DNA of 64,000 nucleotides from Acanthochlamys bracteata (lineage: Eukaryota > Streptophyta > Magnoliopsida > Pandanales > Velloziaceae): the NCBI GenBank assembly GCA_019914995.1, contig CM034127.1:868001-932000 (forward strand), written 5' to 3'. The notes under the pieces are model-generated. The model did no database searches. It was given only the letters and a program-made list of their open reading frames with translations, and was not told the DNA's origin. The translations under genes were made by a program, and so were the position numbers. Below are positions 10,009 through 22,919 of this stretch, piece by piece; position 1 is the first letter of the stretch; each line of letters opens with the position of its first letter.

Positions 10009-12600
10009 TTTATTTTTCAGTATTATAAAAATATTTTATTTAAAAAAAGATTATTATATAAGAATTTTTAAAGGTTTTAATACACACTTGTCTTCAACGA
10101 CCGCTCTTGCTAGACTTTCACTAAAAACTCACAAAAAATAAACATAAACAAACAATTTTTATTGTTTTTGTGTGTGTGTGTGAAACGAAGTCTGCGAGTT
10201 TGGCAACAAACAAATAAATGGCAATTTACTTTGCCATTACCTAACGCTTTGACATGCTACTGATAAATATTTGAAAGTTTGTCATAAGTTTTTGAAGACT
10301 TTTGGCAAGTGTTGGTATCAATATAAATAGTCCAAATAGTTTTGAAGGTGTGAAAAAATTGACTCATACTGGAAAAATATTAATTATAACGAAAGTGATA
10401 GTTCCCAAAAACAAAAACACAAAAGAAACACAAACACACATACACACAAAATTGAGTTAATAATAAAGGTGAAAATCAAGATCTTGATTTTTGTCTTCAA
10501 AAACAAAGCACACTAATTAACTATATGTCATAGTTCAAAGATTATGATAGAAATCTTTGAAATGAAATTAGTCTTGTTCATGAAATTGACAAAAATTTTA
10601 TTAATTAGAAAAAACGATGAAGAATTCAATTTTTTCTAAATTATGATTAGGACTTTGAGCTGGACCTACTTTGATCCAATGCGTAAGAACATATTTAGCT
10701 ACAACATAAAAATAATGTTAGAACATATTTGGCTATAATTCTATGAGTGAATTGTATCTCATAAAATTTTTTAATGTATAATTATAGGCTAAAAAAAGAT
10801 AAATTTATTTTCTAAAAATCTCAATAAAAATCTAAAAACTTTTTTTTGAGTACCTTATTTCAATCAATCATTTCAAGTTACCAGTAAAATTAAATTAAGA
10901 ATTAAAATATGTATTATAAGTCTAACAATCATATAATTTTCAAAGTTGAAAGATTAAAAATGTAAAATAACTTTAATGATTAGATAGTGCGTCTAATTAA
11001 TCATCAACAATTGATATTGACAACAAATTAATGTGTTAAACAATCAATTAGTATCATTAAAAGCGAGAGAAGATTTTAATCACGGATCAAACTAACGTAC
11101 AAGAAATAATTCCAAATAATTGAGTAGTGCTTTAGGCATACATATCACTGAAAAAATTAGCAATCTAGTTAACTTTTACATGCTTGTTAATAGTTCATGA
11201 GATTATTCATCTTTTGGCATAGACAAAAAAAAAACAAAAAAACTTTTCAAGAATTTGCAACTACTCAAAACAAATATATTCCAAATATATAAAGACTTGC
11301 TTTTATTCATTATTTTAGATAATACTACTGAAGATAATGGCATGAACTCTTTCTAGCTATTAGCCATTTAAGATGACAAAATTAAGAATGCGTTTCATTC
11401 CATTCCGACGACTCTATTTTATCTCATATTTTTTAATAAATTTTTTTAATACTTTATAAAATTTATTTACAAATATTAAAAAATAATATATAATAAAATA
11501 TTTTTATTAGTTATTTTTATTTTTTTATAAAATAAAATAAAAATATTTTTTATTTTAGATAAATTTTATTTTAAAAGCACTCTCCAACACTCCATCGAGT
11601 AAGATTTTAAGTGTTATGCTTTTTCTTTAATACGTACGGGATAACCGTAAAATTTATAATGCATGACAAAAAAGTTGCATAAATAGGTTTTGTATGCACT
11701 TCTCAAAAGAATTAAAATTCTAAATTTTTTCAATTTGTTGTATTCAAAAATTTGTTTTCAATAAAATCTTTATTCCGGAGAACAAATTAAGGAGAGGTTT
11801 GGCGTTCCTTTTTCCTGAATTCTAAAACCTCCTTTTCATCTCATACTTTTAGATAAATTTTTTATAATATTTTATAGAATTTATTTTAAATTTTAAAAAA
11901 ATATAAAATTTTTATATTATAAGATTTTATTATTACTTTTTTATATTATTTTTTTAAATACATAACTTATTTTAAAAATAAAATAAAATTATTATTTATT
12001 TAAATTTTTTTTTATTTTATAAGCACTTTTGAAATGCTCTCTAAAATTTTAGTAATGTTGTAAATGAAAGCTAGTAGCTACCTCACAATTGAAAACTTTG
12101 TAGTATAATTTTCGTTAGCATTTTTTATGATATGCGTTTTTTTTCCTATAATGATAATACTAAGATTTTAAAAAAGAATATACAATTAAGACTTTGATGG
12201 AGAGAAAACTACATCTACGAAATATAAATTTCATGTACAAAAGATATACCTTTAATTTCATGGAGAAATTTTTTTAATATATTTTTTATTTAAAAACTTT
12301 ATTTTACAAATACTATTAAATATTTCTTAAAAGGCATAGGTCCTACTGTCAACTAACTTCTACTGTTTTGTACATAGTGGGAAGCTTGACCAAGGCTTCT
12401 TAAAACTATATAATATACAAAATCTTAAGGTTGACAAAAACTTGACTATGTAAAAATTCAAAAACCATTTAAAAAAGAAAATGGGAAGGTTTGTTTGGCC
12501 AACTAACTTACCAATATTGCAGAAGAACTTGAAATCGCATGCGTATGAAATTGACTTCACTTATTAGTTCGTCTTACTTTAAAGAAATTATATCTAATAT
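10009..12600. other. Intergenic, no gene recognised
   Basis: AT-rich sequence with degenerate copies of the dispersed repeat at about 11390-11600 and 11795-12045, the latter ending in AAGCACTTTTGAAATGCTCTC. A TG microsatellite lies near 10168-10181. I see no coding exon. Confidence 0.4.
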
Positions 12601-12605
12601 ATATG

Positions 12606-13142
12606 TGTTAGATTAACAGTGAGTAAATTAGTCTCATATTAAATAAAAATAAAGACCAAGCGGATATGCCTTCCACTTCTGTTCCGGAGGAAATGGGTCG
12701 TTTCCCTCCTTCTGTCGGGCAACTCCCTTGTTCCAAGCCAATCGCCGCCGGGATCAAGATACGTACGGGGTGGGGGCTTGCTGTCTACTTCGCGCGTGTG
12801 CGAGCCGGCTGGGAAAACACTCTTTTTCTTTCCAACCTGCCGAAAACTTGAACGAAAGGACTCGCTAATCCAAGGCAAGGACGGGAAAGCACCGTAAAGA
12901 TCAATTGGCGAGCTAACTCTTCTGATATTGTATCTCCCCTACAGTGGTATCAGAGCCGATGATTTGACAGAGAGTTCGATGCACGTAGTAGCTCTCGCTA
13001 ACACTAGGTGAGCAGGTTAAGATCAACGTGACTCACATAGAACTTTCGTAAGGTGTGAGCGAGGATTCGGAACAAATTAAGTTCTGATGGTTGGTTTTTA
13101 GTTGCGCAAATAGTATGCAAGCGAGTATATATCTCCCCTACA
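12606..13142 (+). mobile_element. Small non-autonomous LTR retroelement (TRIM-like), with target duplication
   Basis: The element starts TGTTAGATTAAC at 12606 and ends CTCCCCTACA at 13142. It is flanked by the 5-bp direct repeat ATATG (12601-12605 and 13143-13147). A 5' LTR of about 338 bp ends TATCTCCCCTACA at 12943 and is followed by GTGGTATCAGAGCC, a primer-binding site complementary to the initiator tRNA-Met as used by plant LTR elements. The same TCTCCCCTACA end recurs at the right border, but most of the 3' LTR is missing, so the copy is internally deleted. It has no coding capacity for gag-pol. The 12700-12890 part is notably GC-rich for this region. Confidence 0.75.
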
Positions 13143-15207
13143 ATATGTTTCAAAATTTATAAAATCGTCAATATTATACATTTTACTAAATTATATGATC
13201 ATAGTATATTGAACTCCTTAGTTGTGCCTTCATATCACATTGTTTATAAACTTAGAATTTCCAATTTTATAATTGATAGGAATACACAGTTAAATATTAT
13301 AATATTTAGTTTAAATTTTGAATCATATTATTAGTCCAAAATAAAATATATTTAAGATACATTCTTTGATTGTAGATAATATTACTAAAAAAACTTATGT
13401 GTAGTTTGAAATTACTAAAATAAGAAGCTTTTTATGATAACGTATAATTTATCTATATTTTTTATTTTTTAATAAAAATCCTATTGCACAAGATTTCCTA
13501 AAATATAAAAAACAGAAGAAGAAATAAAATAGAAAAGTGTAAGCATTTCTGTATGGTCTTAGTGCGTTGTTTGATATTGCGCTTCAAAGTGCTTCTTCAT
13601 TTTATTTTAATTTTTTTTAATAAACTTTTCAAAATAGTTTAAAAGTTTTATAAAAAATTTTAAAATGTAGATGTGAATTCTAAATCGTAAAATTTTTATT
13701 ATTTTTAATATAAGTTTTTTTTTCTAAAAACATTCAAAATAAGTTCTTTTGAAAAAAAAACACCCTACTTTAAGGAATCCAAATGACCCTTAATCTAAAA
13801 TACAATGAATGTAAATTCCAAGTTCTTTGTTACACACACGTAGACACATACAAAACAACCAAAAACAAAAGAAAAAAAAAAAAAAAAAAGACGGAATTGG
13901 AAAGCAACTTTGAAACAAGAGCTGGTTTGGTAAGTGAAATCAAGCCAAAGAGAAACTTTAGTTGGTAAACCAAAAACATCAACATTATATTTTTATTAGA
14001 AAAGAACATGTAGCTAAAGCACGCAATAGTCAACACATATTCATGAAAATGAATGGAAATAAGTTATCTATGGAATAATTAATGGTGTTGTTAATTATAA
14101 GCCATAAGCTAATAGTGCATGGGTCCCTAAAGAGTTGAGAAAAACAAACCATAATACTAAATCTTTGAAGAATAGGATCAATCACAAAGTTTGACATCTG
14201 GGGTTTCATAGCCAAATGTTTTTATAAGTTTAATTTGATTGAGATTGGGTTCACATTATTGTTGTTGCTGATTTTTAATGACATAAGCATGGTGTAAGGT
14301 CAGCGTAATAATTACGTACAACCATCTTTTAGCCTAAAAAAAATTGGTTGTTTTTTTTTTCACTTCATGAAATTTTTTGTTCTTGTGTATGTAAATGCTT
14401 TGATGTTTCCTTATTAGGCATAGATGTTTCATTATGTTGAAAGTTTCAAATCAATAATATGAGGATGTGATTATTAGGTGTAAATCATGTATCTGGTCAA
14501 TTACCATCAATTAAATTGTATGGAAAATTTTACTGGAATAATATTAATAATAACAATATGGATTATTGAGGCTATAGACACATGTGTATAGCTGGTAAAA
14601 TTTTTATCAGCTCAAACATTATTGAAATTGTTGATCAAGCCAGGCTTCGTGCCTGTTTCAATTATTACGGAATTTCACTTTCTCTTTTTAAATTTGAATT
14701 TAATACTTTACGCATTTTAGTTGTCACTCAAAATTTTATTTTTATTTTTCAAAATAACTCTATTTTTACCAAATTATATTTTAAACTTTACTTTACGTAT
14801 TTCAATTATCACTCCGAATTTTTTTTCTATTAAACTTTATTTTTTATCGAACTTTATTTTATGAAATCTATTTTCGTGAAACTCACTTTTATGTGATTGA
14901 GAAAGTGTTCGTTAGTGATGGTAAGCTAGTCTATGTATCATATTCTTATACACTAAATAAACAAGCAAAGATGTCCATTTTTCAACTCCTATTTATTTTT
15001 ACCATTGGATTGAGTTTGATCAACGATCATAATTAAGAGCAACAGAAATACCGGGTAGATTAAAAAGGGTCTATCTCTTGCCTTGTATACAAGTTATTAA
15101 TAAAAAGAATAAAGAGTTATTTGTGTTATCCAGCGCTGCCGTACTTCGAAGCTTTCTCAGGTACCATAGAGCCTGCAGTACCAAGTAGTACTATAAGCCT
15201 GAAAACA

Positions 15208-15340
15208 TTTCCTGATAGATGCTCGTTTGACAAAGTTCATTTCAATCAGGTACCAAGTAACGTAAAGACAAGACAAACACAAACTTTCCTGGACGCTTCT
15301 TTGACAAAATTTCATTCAGTCAGGTACAGAGTAATGTAGG
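15208..15340. repeat. Two-copy tandem repeat, period 76 bp
   Basis: TTTCCTGATAGATGCTCGTT at 15208 is echoed by TTTCCTGGACGCTTCTTTG at 15284; both are followed by ACAAAGTTCATT-like sequence and then TCAGGTAC(C/A)(A/G)AGTAA. The copies are diverged. Confidence 0.6.
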
Positions 15341-17545
15341 GATCAGAATTTACTTCGAAACAATTATTTAAAGATGGAAAGTATTTTCATGAAAAATGTC
15401 AACAGCAACTTGCGTTTCTTTCACCTATATGTTTCCGGAGCTCAATTCTTCGTAAAAACCAATTGATAATAATAGATATGAATTTTTATGAGTATTATTT
15501 TCAGAGTATTGATAATTATATAGAACTAAACCGAATTAATTGCTTTAAAATAAAACAAATCACTAATTTGAATGAAGTAAGCAACTTTGTTCTAAAATAA
15601 AACGTGCTAATGCAATAAACGGGCTACATGTGCTAAGTGAAATAGAATATTTATCTAAAATAAAACAGATTATGAAAGTCTTTAATTGAAACGCCGTAAA
15701 GCAAATCGCAAAAGTATTGAAATAAATCGAATTATGAAGATATTGAATGAAGAGAATAATAAAGTTAAATTTAGCTTAATTTTTGAACCGTTCTAAATCA
15801 GCATATTTTGAAACTACGTAATGGATTTATAATTTTTTTTAAAATTAATTGGCAATAAAAATGGTAAGACCAAATTTAATCACATTAGAACTATTTGTTA
15901 TATGGGACTAACTTTCTTAACATCTGCCAAAATTTGCATACAAGCATACAAGGTTCATGCATTGTTCTATCTTGTACAATTACGTGCTTGTGTAACAAAA
16001 ACTTGTTGCTGAACTGCATTAGAATGTTCATCATATGGAGCTGAGCTGACTCGAAAATAAATAAACAAAATTTTCACTAAACTTGGCAAAATCTGTCCAA
16101 AATTTTTTAAACAAAAATGTTTAGCATATATTACTTAACAGTACCTAACAGAGGCACCAAGGAAACCTGAAGAATGCAAATAATACTCATAAAAACCAAA
16201 CAAGTTTGGACACGAAATTTACTGTGAGTTATTATTAGGTGCAGGTCAAGTCCTTGCCCAGTTAAAAACAGTATCAGTAAACAAGTTTTAACCAAATTCA
16301 AGAGCCAATATTCACGAGCAAGCTCTTGTTGTTTTTTTCCAAAAATATTGGCTTTGCTGCAAAAATCAATCATTAATAAGAACCCACTTTATCTAAAGCG
16401 CGTGATGCAAACAAAAAAGAGTTAAATCTTTTCTATTAATTTATTTGGGGCAAGAGAACTCAACCCGTGCGAATTGAAATCCTTAATAATCCTTCAATTC
16501 AAATCCAAAACAATTATCAACGATTTCCTCCATAAGAAAAACGGATCATCAGATCTGAAATGCGAATTCAAAACCAAAATATAGATCAACGATCAAATTC
16601 TTCTTTTGCTACCCTGTGATCCAGCAGAAATTCGAAAACCAAAACAAAAAGGAGCTTGATGGATCTCATCAATGTTGGATAATGGACTTTTGTTTTTTTT
16701 CCAGAATTTTATTTTCGGGGGATTGAATTGAGTTCAATTGATTTGGATTTTCGATCAGGTCTCCCTGGATCACGGGAAAGATAGCGTAGAATGAACAGAC
16801 GGACACCTGCTTAACTGGTCGGTTTATATTTACCGGTTTCCCGCGGGAGACCAATTTTTCTAAACACAATATAGATCAATAAGCTAATGGATGTTTCCTC
16901 TGAGTATTTGGTGATGTTGAGAGTGTTTTTCAATTTTTTTCCAATTTTAATTTTATAATTTTTAATAAATTACTTATAATATTATATTTTTTTTAAAATT
17001 TAAAAATTATATAAAATTCAATATCATAATATTTTATTATTATTATTTTCATTTTTTAAGTAAAAAAATAGAATTTAGTTTTAAAAAAATTTTAAATTAT
17101 TTTTCGTTTCAAAAAAACTTATTTCAAAATCATTTTCAAATATTTCCTCCTTAGCTAATATTCGGAGACACCGTGATTGCTGCCTTATAACTAAAAAATA
17201 CACAAGATAGTAATTGAGATTTTTTTCGATTTTTTCAAACTCATTTTTTCTATTAAAATTTGAATTCGTAAGCTACATTCTGTGTTTCAGTTCTTCCGAA
17301 CTTATCAAACTCACATCTATCTCATTTCTCACAATTGCAGTTCTACTTAACTCACTTTTTATAAACTAAAACACCCCCTAAAAGAATTGCACATAGTATT
17401 ACTCCAACACAGTTACAGAGAGTTATTGCAAAATACCCTGAGCTAAATAGACTAGGTAAAAGCTACTTACATCATGGATTCTACAGACTTGTTTTAAATA
17501 ACCAAACTATATTTCCTCCTTCTAGGTTTTAAGTTCGGCCATTTT

Positions 17546-17727
17546 ATGTGTTTCAATTATCACTCTGAACTCTACTTTTATTTTTACACCAAACTTTACT
17601 TCTATCAAATTTTAATTTCAAACTTCACTTCACTTATTTCAAATGTCACTTTAAATTTTGTTTCCACCAAACTCTATTTTTACGAAATTCAATTTTTGAG
17701 TAACTTGCGTATATTTGAAACACGCTC
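17546..17727. repeat. Truncated copy of the Tourist-like MITE family
   Basis: The right end reads ATTTGAAACACGCTC followed by TAA, identical to the right terminus of the full element at 59545-59832. The left end begins TGTGTTTCAATTATCAC. The interior (CTTCACTT, CCAAACTCTATTTTTACGAA) follows the same family. Confidence 0.55.
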
Positions 17728-18051
17728 TAATACATCCCCCACCACATACCTAATTACAAGATATGCTTCCATTGAGAAAAAAAAGGTAAAGTTTGCTAGG
17801 ATTTCCATTACTTGCATTACGGCATAAAGTAGGAAATCATACTACAAGCTAAACATAAATACTAGTAAGAGCTTAGTTACATAGGGTCCTCTACAATCTA
17901 AAGTTCTAGCAATGAATACTCCTACTGCCTAGAAGAAGCAGGGAATACTCAGACGATCCATCAACTAAGCATGGCAGGCTTCACTAGATCATAAAATAAA
18001 GCATGAAGCTTAATTACTCTGCATGGCAAACTGATGCGATTCAGAAAACTA

Positions 18052-20664
18052 TCAGTTCTGCAGCATCATCAACTGTGCGATGTCCTTCCTGAAAACTCCT
18101 TCCAGTCTGCTGATCCTATTGTTAGATAGAGCTTGTGAGGTGTATTGTGAGGCATAACGGTTCTGAATACTGTTCATTCCTGCTGGTCTCATGAACTGGA
18201 TCATCATAGCTATACTTGGTAAGGATTTTGGCCTTATGCTTGAGAAGAACAATCGTCCTCTATTCCAGTTCTCTGAAGCTTTTCTAGCATTATGCCTAAC
18301 TATGGCAAGAGGCTGGCTGGAGCTTGTTAGGGGACTGATGAGATGACTAGTGTCCGCTGCACCAGCAGACAGTGTTTGAATCTGTGCTGCTGGTTTTGCA
18401 TGGTCCAATAAGTGAAGAATCCAGTTCCCAAGGTTCTTTCCCATTTCACTGTCCATCTGCTGTATGTTCTGGTGAATTTTGACGGCTATGTCAAATACCA
18501 TGCGTGTACGCCTGGAATGAAAATTCATGAGTAAGCCCGGGTAACTATATTTACCTGCCTACATAATAGTGCAACTACATGCTAATATTGTGAATTCAAA
18601 TTTCCTCCTTTTGGGAAACATTAAGTTATCCTCTTTGAATACAACAACTACAAGCGATGAATGTACCAGAAATTACTATAGTCTGATACAAAAGACCTTT
18701 TTCCATTGCTCTTCTGGTAATGGTTTTCCTAATTTTATCCAAGCAGTCAATCTAATTTCCATATAAGCACAGTATATAAGATCAAGCATGGGTAGAACAA
18801 AATGATCAGGTCAAAAAAGGAGAATACGAATATTAGCATCAGAAGGAACAAACCAATATTTCGAAAAAGGGAGAAGAGAAGGATGAACAATAACGAAAGA
18901 TAGCATTTGAACTACAGGAGATGAGAATCCACTTCCTTTTATGCGCTTTCAAAGTCTAAAGAACATAAATATTAAGGAAAGTGAATGAAAAGCGCATAAG
19001 GGTTCAATTGAAACAGAAAGGATATGCAGCCATCAGTTTGCTTTATAAACAGCTATAACTCCCTCTATGGTGATACTCAGTTAAGAAAATGGTCTTTGAA
19101 TATTATTGGACTTGAGTTTTATTAAGAGGAATTTACTTGATATCTGTATTTCCACACAGCTTCTTTTACGAAAATTAGTATGTGAAGCACCAGAGATGAT
19201 AACCTTTCTTAAACTTAAACCAGAAATGTTTGAATACCGAAAACTACATATCCAAGAAACCTCTATTGAAAGGGTCAATCTGTAATAAGCCATCCAGAAA
19301 GAATGACTACTGTCTGACTTTAGCACAATGCGTAATGGTTTTTAGACGAATAATTAAAGAATCACGTACACGTTTTTGAAATGTTAAGATATGCTCAAGT
19401 TTTGGAAAAAGCCTTGAAAGAACTGCCTATTCAGGTAGATCCTATGACTTTGATATGTCATTCTTTTCCAGGAAGAATTCCACAACAAAAATTTGTAGTT
19501 TACACAGCTCAAACCTGTCAAACTGGAACCATTTGAGCTGCATGCTTAGTGGCAAAGAGTAGAACTTCTCATCCTAGAACTGCTGAATCCTGCTCAGTAA
19601 CTCCAAGAAATCTAGTCCGCCTCTACTAGTATGCTCAAAGCTAGGTGAATGGATGCACCTAGATGTTCTGCTTCCTTCCTTGCCAGCTATCAAGAATAAT
19701 CTAGGTCCTTGTCTTGAAATTTGACCATATGAGCTCCTTATTCAAATTAAGTATTCTTTTCATCTAACTATTTTTCCTTACTATTACTATAATAAAAAAT
19801 TAATAAATAAAATAAATATAGCTTATCAGCAAGGTAAGCAGTATGAATATTTTATTAATGAAGATGAAAGAGGGGATGTTAGGATACTGATTCCATCCGG
19901 ATCATATGCTAATTCTACAGCGTTAGACCATATTGACCATTTATCAAACTACCACGAACTTGTAAAAACAGCATAAACCAGCTTATCTAAGTTTCTACAA
20001 ATCCTTAGCATGATCAACAAGAACATCAATAGATTTCTAATAAGCTATGATTGAAATGTTCTACAAAAAACTTCTAATAAATAATTGTTATAAGCACTTG
20101 TTATAGAGTATATTCATCTACAACCAAATCCTAATCCTGTTGTAGTTATCAAGTACCTCATAGAATGGTCATGTGCTACCACACTTCCACGAAACTTACC
20201 CAAATCCATTACATGTTCTTATACACCTTGGCAGGATCAGTCCCTCAAAATTCAAATTTATTCACTATCGAGCTCCCAGAATTTAATTTTTATAAACTTA
20301 TTCACTGTTCACGATCAATTATGGCTAAGCAGGAACCAATCATTGCAAAAACAAACCACCAGTGCCTAATCATACAACAAATCAATATACACAAATACTA
20401 TACAGAAATTTATCCGAAGAACTGATTCAGAGAACAGAAACAAAGATTAAAAGAATTAAGAAAGCGAACTCAAGTGCTCGATCGATGGGAAGAACTACGA
20501 GTGAGTGATTAATATGAGCTGAGGTGAGCTGACCTGTGAAGAAACTGTCTCATTTCGGTCCGATCGGATCCAACGAGTGATCGCTGCAGTCGAAGAGCGA
20601 GCTTGTATGTTCTCTTCAATCCCAAGAAGTAAGCTGTCGTCAGCGTTATCTCCCACAACACCAT
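18052..20664 (-). CDS. Conserved plant protein of unknown function (MVLWEIT family)
   Basis: Two coding exons on the minus strand: 20664-20534 (131 nt, from ATG) and 18511-18052 (460 nt, stop TGA), separated by a 2-kb GT-AG intron; the split codon AG|G gives Arg. The product is 196 residues. It starts MVLWEITLTTAYFLGLKRTY, a strongly conserved N-terminus in a plant protein family I recognise only as uncharacterised. The start of exon 2 (RRTRMVFDIAVKIHQNIQ, then GKNLGNWILHLLDHAKP) is also family-like. The N-terminal 25 residues are hydrophobic with basic residues following, which could be a membrane-associated or amphipathic helix. The rest is low-complexity and ends in a predicted helix. A CT-rich tract sits directly upstream of the ATG. 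No function is known to me. Confidence 0.8.
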
Positions 20665-20685
20665 CTCTCTCTCTCTCTCTCTTTA
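20665..20685 (-). repeat. CT/GA microsatellite in the 5' leader
   Basis: A (CT)n run on the + strand abuts the start codon of the minus-strand gene, so its 5' UTR ends in a GA tract. Such tracts are common in plant leaders. Confidence 0.5.
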
Positions 20686-20960
20686 TTACTTCAAATCTCT
20701 TAATCAATCAATCTGTAATGTTTGATTTTTTGCTTTTTATTTTTTGTCTTGGAGAAGAAGAAGGAACGAAGGCAACGTCGGAGGAAAAGTAGAGAGGGGA
20801 GCAGCGGGGTTTTCGGTTGTGAAATAAGACAAGTTTTTAAATTAAATTTTGATCTAAGTTAATGAAATTAAATTAAAAAAATCACTAATTAGAATATACC
20901 ATTGGGTTTCAATTTTTGATGGGCTTCTTAAACGGGCCACATCTATATATACAACAGAAT

Positions 20961-21182
20961 CGTTTGGCGTTGATTATAAATATTTTTTATTTATGTATTT
21001 TATAATAAATTTATTATAATATTATATAAAATTTATTCAAATTAGTAAATATAAAAATTCTACGCTATAAAATATTATAATTATTATTATTATGTTATAT
21101 TAAAAAAAAACTTATTTTTTGAAATTAAATAAAAATATTTTACCGTTTAAAAAAATTTTATTTCATAAATACTTCTAAACAT
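20961..21182. repeat. AT-rich MITE-like element (GTTTGG family)
   Basis: It opens CGTTTGGCGTTGATTATAAA and closes with ATAAATACTTCTAAACATC; the interior has the family order of AT tracts. It is non-coding. Confidence 0.45.
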
Positions 21183-21242
21183 CATTATAGTCATTGCAGA
21201 CTATTAGAAGGATTTTGCAGGAACAAACCAATGTACATATGA

Positions 21243-21530
21243 GTACTCGTGTAGGTATACTCACTACCAAGTGCATATAAAATGGTTCTAAGTAGATAAA
21301 TAAGTACTGAAGCAGGTATACCAAGTATCAAGTTTATACAAAATGGTACTAAGTAGATGCATACTTAGGTGTACACAAGTACTCAAAGTAGATATACTCA
21401 TATACTAATACCAAGTGCATGCAAAATGTTACTAAGTAGATACATAATGAGATGGATACCAGTACTCAAGTTGGTGTACCAACTAGCAAGTGTCTCTACC
21501 AAATGGTGCTTAAGTATATGCTTGAGTAGT
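21243..21530. repeat. Diverged tandem repeat, four units of 61-83 bp
   Basis: Units begin GTACTC/GTACTG at 21243, 21304, 21379 and 21462. Each then has (G/A)TATAC, an ACCAAGTGCAT-like block, ACAAAATGGTACTAAGTAGA and a variable spacer. Unit lengths are 61, 75, 83 and about 68 bp. Confidence 0.75.
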
Positions 21531-21534
21531 ACGA

Positions 21535-22652
21535 TTGAAAGTACTTTTAAAATAAAGTTTGTTTAAAATAAATAATATTTTTATTTTTTTAATAAATAAG
21601 TTTTTTAATTTTTAAAAGATAATAAAAATATGTAATAAAAAATTTTCATTACGTAAAAATTTTTTACATTTTTCTAAATTTTTAAATAATTTTTTTTAAT
21701 ATTTATAAAATATGTATCAAAAAATATAAAATTAAAAATTAAAATTTATTTTTCTGATAAGCTGAATCAAACGCCACCCAAGAGTACTTATATGAAGTGC
21801 TGTGTCACTAAAGACCGATTGGTATAACTACAAATCAATAATGCAGCATTCCATCTCCTGAAATGTTTTGCTTAAGAGAATATTTTAATTTATAAATAAA
21901 TTTTATTTTTTCAAAATTTTAAAATTTTAAAATTTTAAATTATTATTTTGAACTTTATTTTCACCAATTCCACTTCGATGTAATCAAAATGCACCGTAAG
22001 AAGACCAAATTAAGTCCAAGTACTTCTGAAGTAATTAGGCAGCTTGAAGAAGTAAAAAGAGTTCAATAGATACTGGCCGTGAGCCAAAGAGGATTTATAC
22101 CAAAGAGAATAACGCTGTGTTTCGATTACAGATACACAAAGAAAAGAGAGAAAAAAGAAAAACAATTTTCCTTTGCGTGTTTAGATTAGAATTTAATGTT
22201 CAGAGAGGAAGAAGAATGCGGAAGAAAAATGATAAAAATATGCATTGTTGATACGGCATTTCGTGTCTTGTTTTTTTCTCATTCTACTCTCACTTTCTTT
22301 TTTTTATTTTCTTCAACAAAAAAATACATATACAAAGACATTATTATCTTTTCTTATAATTCTTTTTTTATTTAAATATAATTTATTTTTTAAATATTTT
22401 TAATTAATTTATTAAAGTATTATTAAAAAAAAAAATTTTCTTTTTTTTTTCTTTTTATTTTTACTCCTCTATGAACTCTTATTCCAAACTATGGAGACGG
22501 CGAGACGCTGCCCTAAACTAGAAAAGTATAGCAACCCAAGCTCTCCGGGGCTGTTTAGTTTAGCTTATCTGAAAAGTCGAAACTACTCCAAGTTTCGATA
22601 ACAACTAATGTTTTTTATTATCGAGTAAAGGCGATCTCCGTGGTAGACTATG
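21535..22652. other. Intergenic, AT-rich repeat copies
   Basis: Another AT-rich family copy at about 21535-21785 ends near GCTGAATCAAACGCC. The rest shows no gene and no clear repeat; 22545-22580 carries an isolated GGGGCTGTTTAGTTTAGCTT end of the same family. Confidence 0.4.
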
Positions 22653-22915
22653 GGGCTTTTGGTTCTCCGTTTCATAAATAGCTTATCAATTTTTTTTAAT
22701 TTTTTTTAATTTTATATTTTTTAATATATATTTTATAAATATATAAAAAATATATTTAAAAATTTAAAAAATATAAAAAAATTCTATAAAATAAAATTTT
22801 TTTATTATATATTTTTATTATTTTTAAAAAAAAAAATTAAAATTTATTTTTAATAAAAAACAAAAATACTTTTTATTTTACAAAAATTTCGTTTCATAAA
22901 CGATCCCAAACGCGC
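22653..22915. repeat. AT-rich MITE-like element, GCTTTTGG...CCCAAACGCG
   Basis: About 263 bp. It begins GCTTTTGGTTCTCCGTTTCA and ends TTTCATAAACGATCCCAAACG. The two ends share an inverted GTTTCATAAA-type motif. It is non-coding. Confidence 0.5.
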
Positions 22916-22919
22916 ACTA

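Larger units (their letters stand above)
13148..17940. other. Intergenic, AT-rich, scattered repeat fragments
   Basis: No gene was recognised. The segment holds AT-rich family copies at about 13562-13765 and 16905-17150, a fragment of the GAGTGTGTTTCAAAT family at about 14654-14905, a two-copy 76-bp repeat at 15208-15340 and a less AT-rich, promoter-like stretch at 16440-16870 with no gene attached. Confidence 0.4.

Noticed and set aside
9619-10141. Open frames on both strands over the 24-bp array
   Set aside because: They are a by-product of a repeat length divisible by three, with no start context or family.
12639-12878. Overlapping 61- and 79-codon frames on both strands
   Set aside because: They fall in the GC-rich LTR of the TRIM-like element and have no domain similarity.
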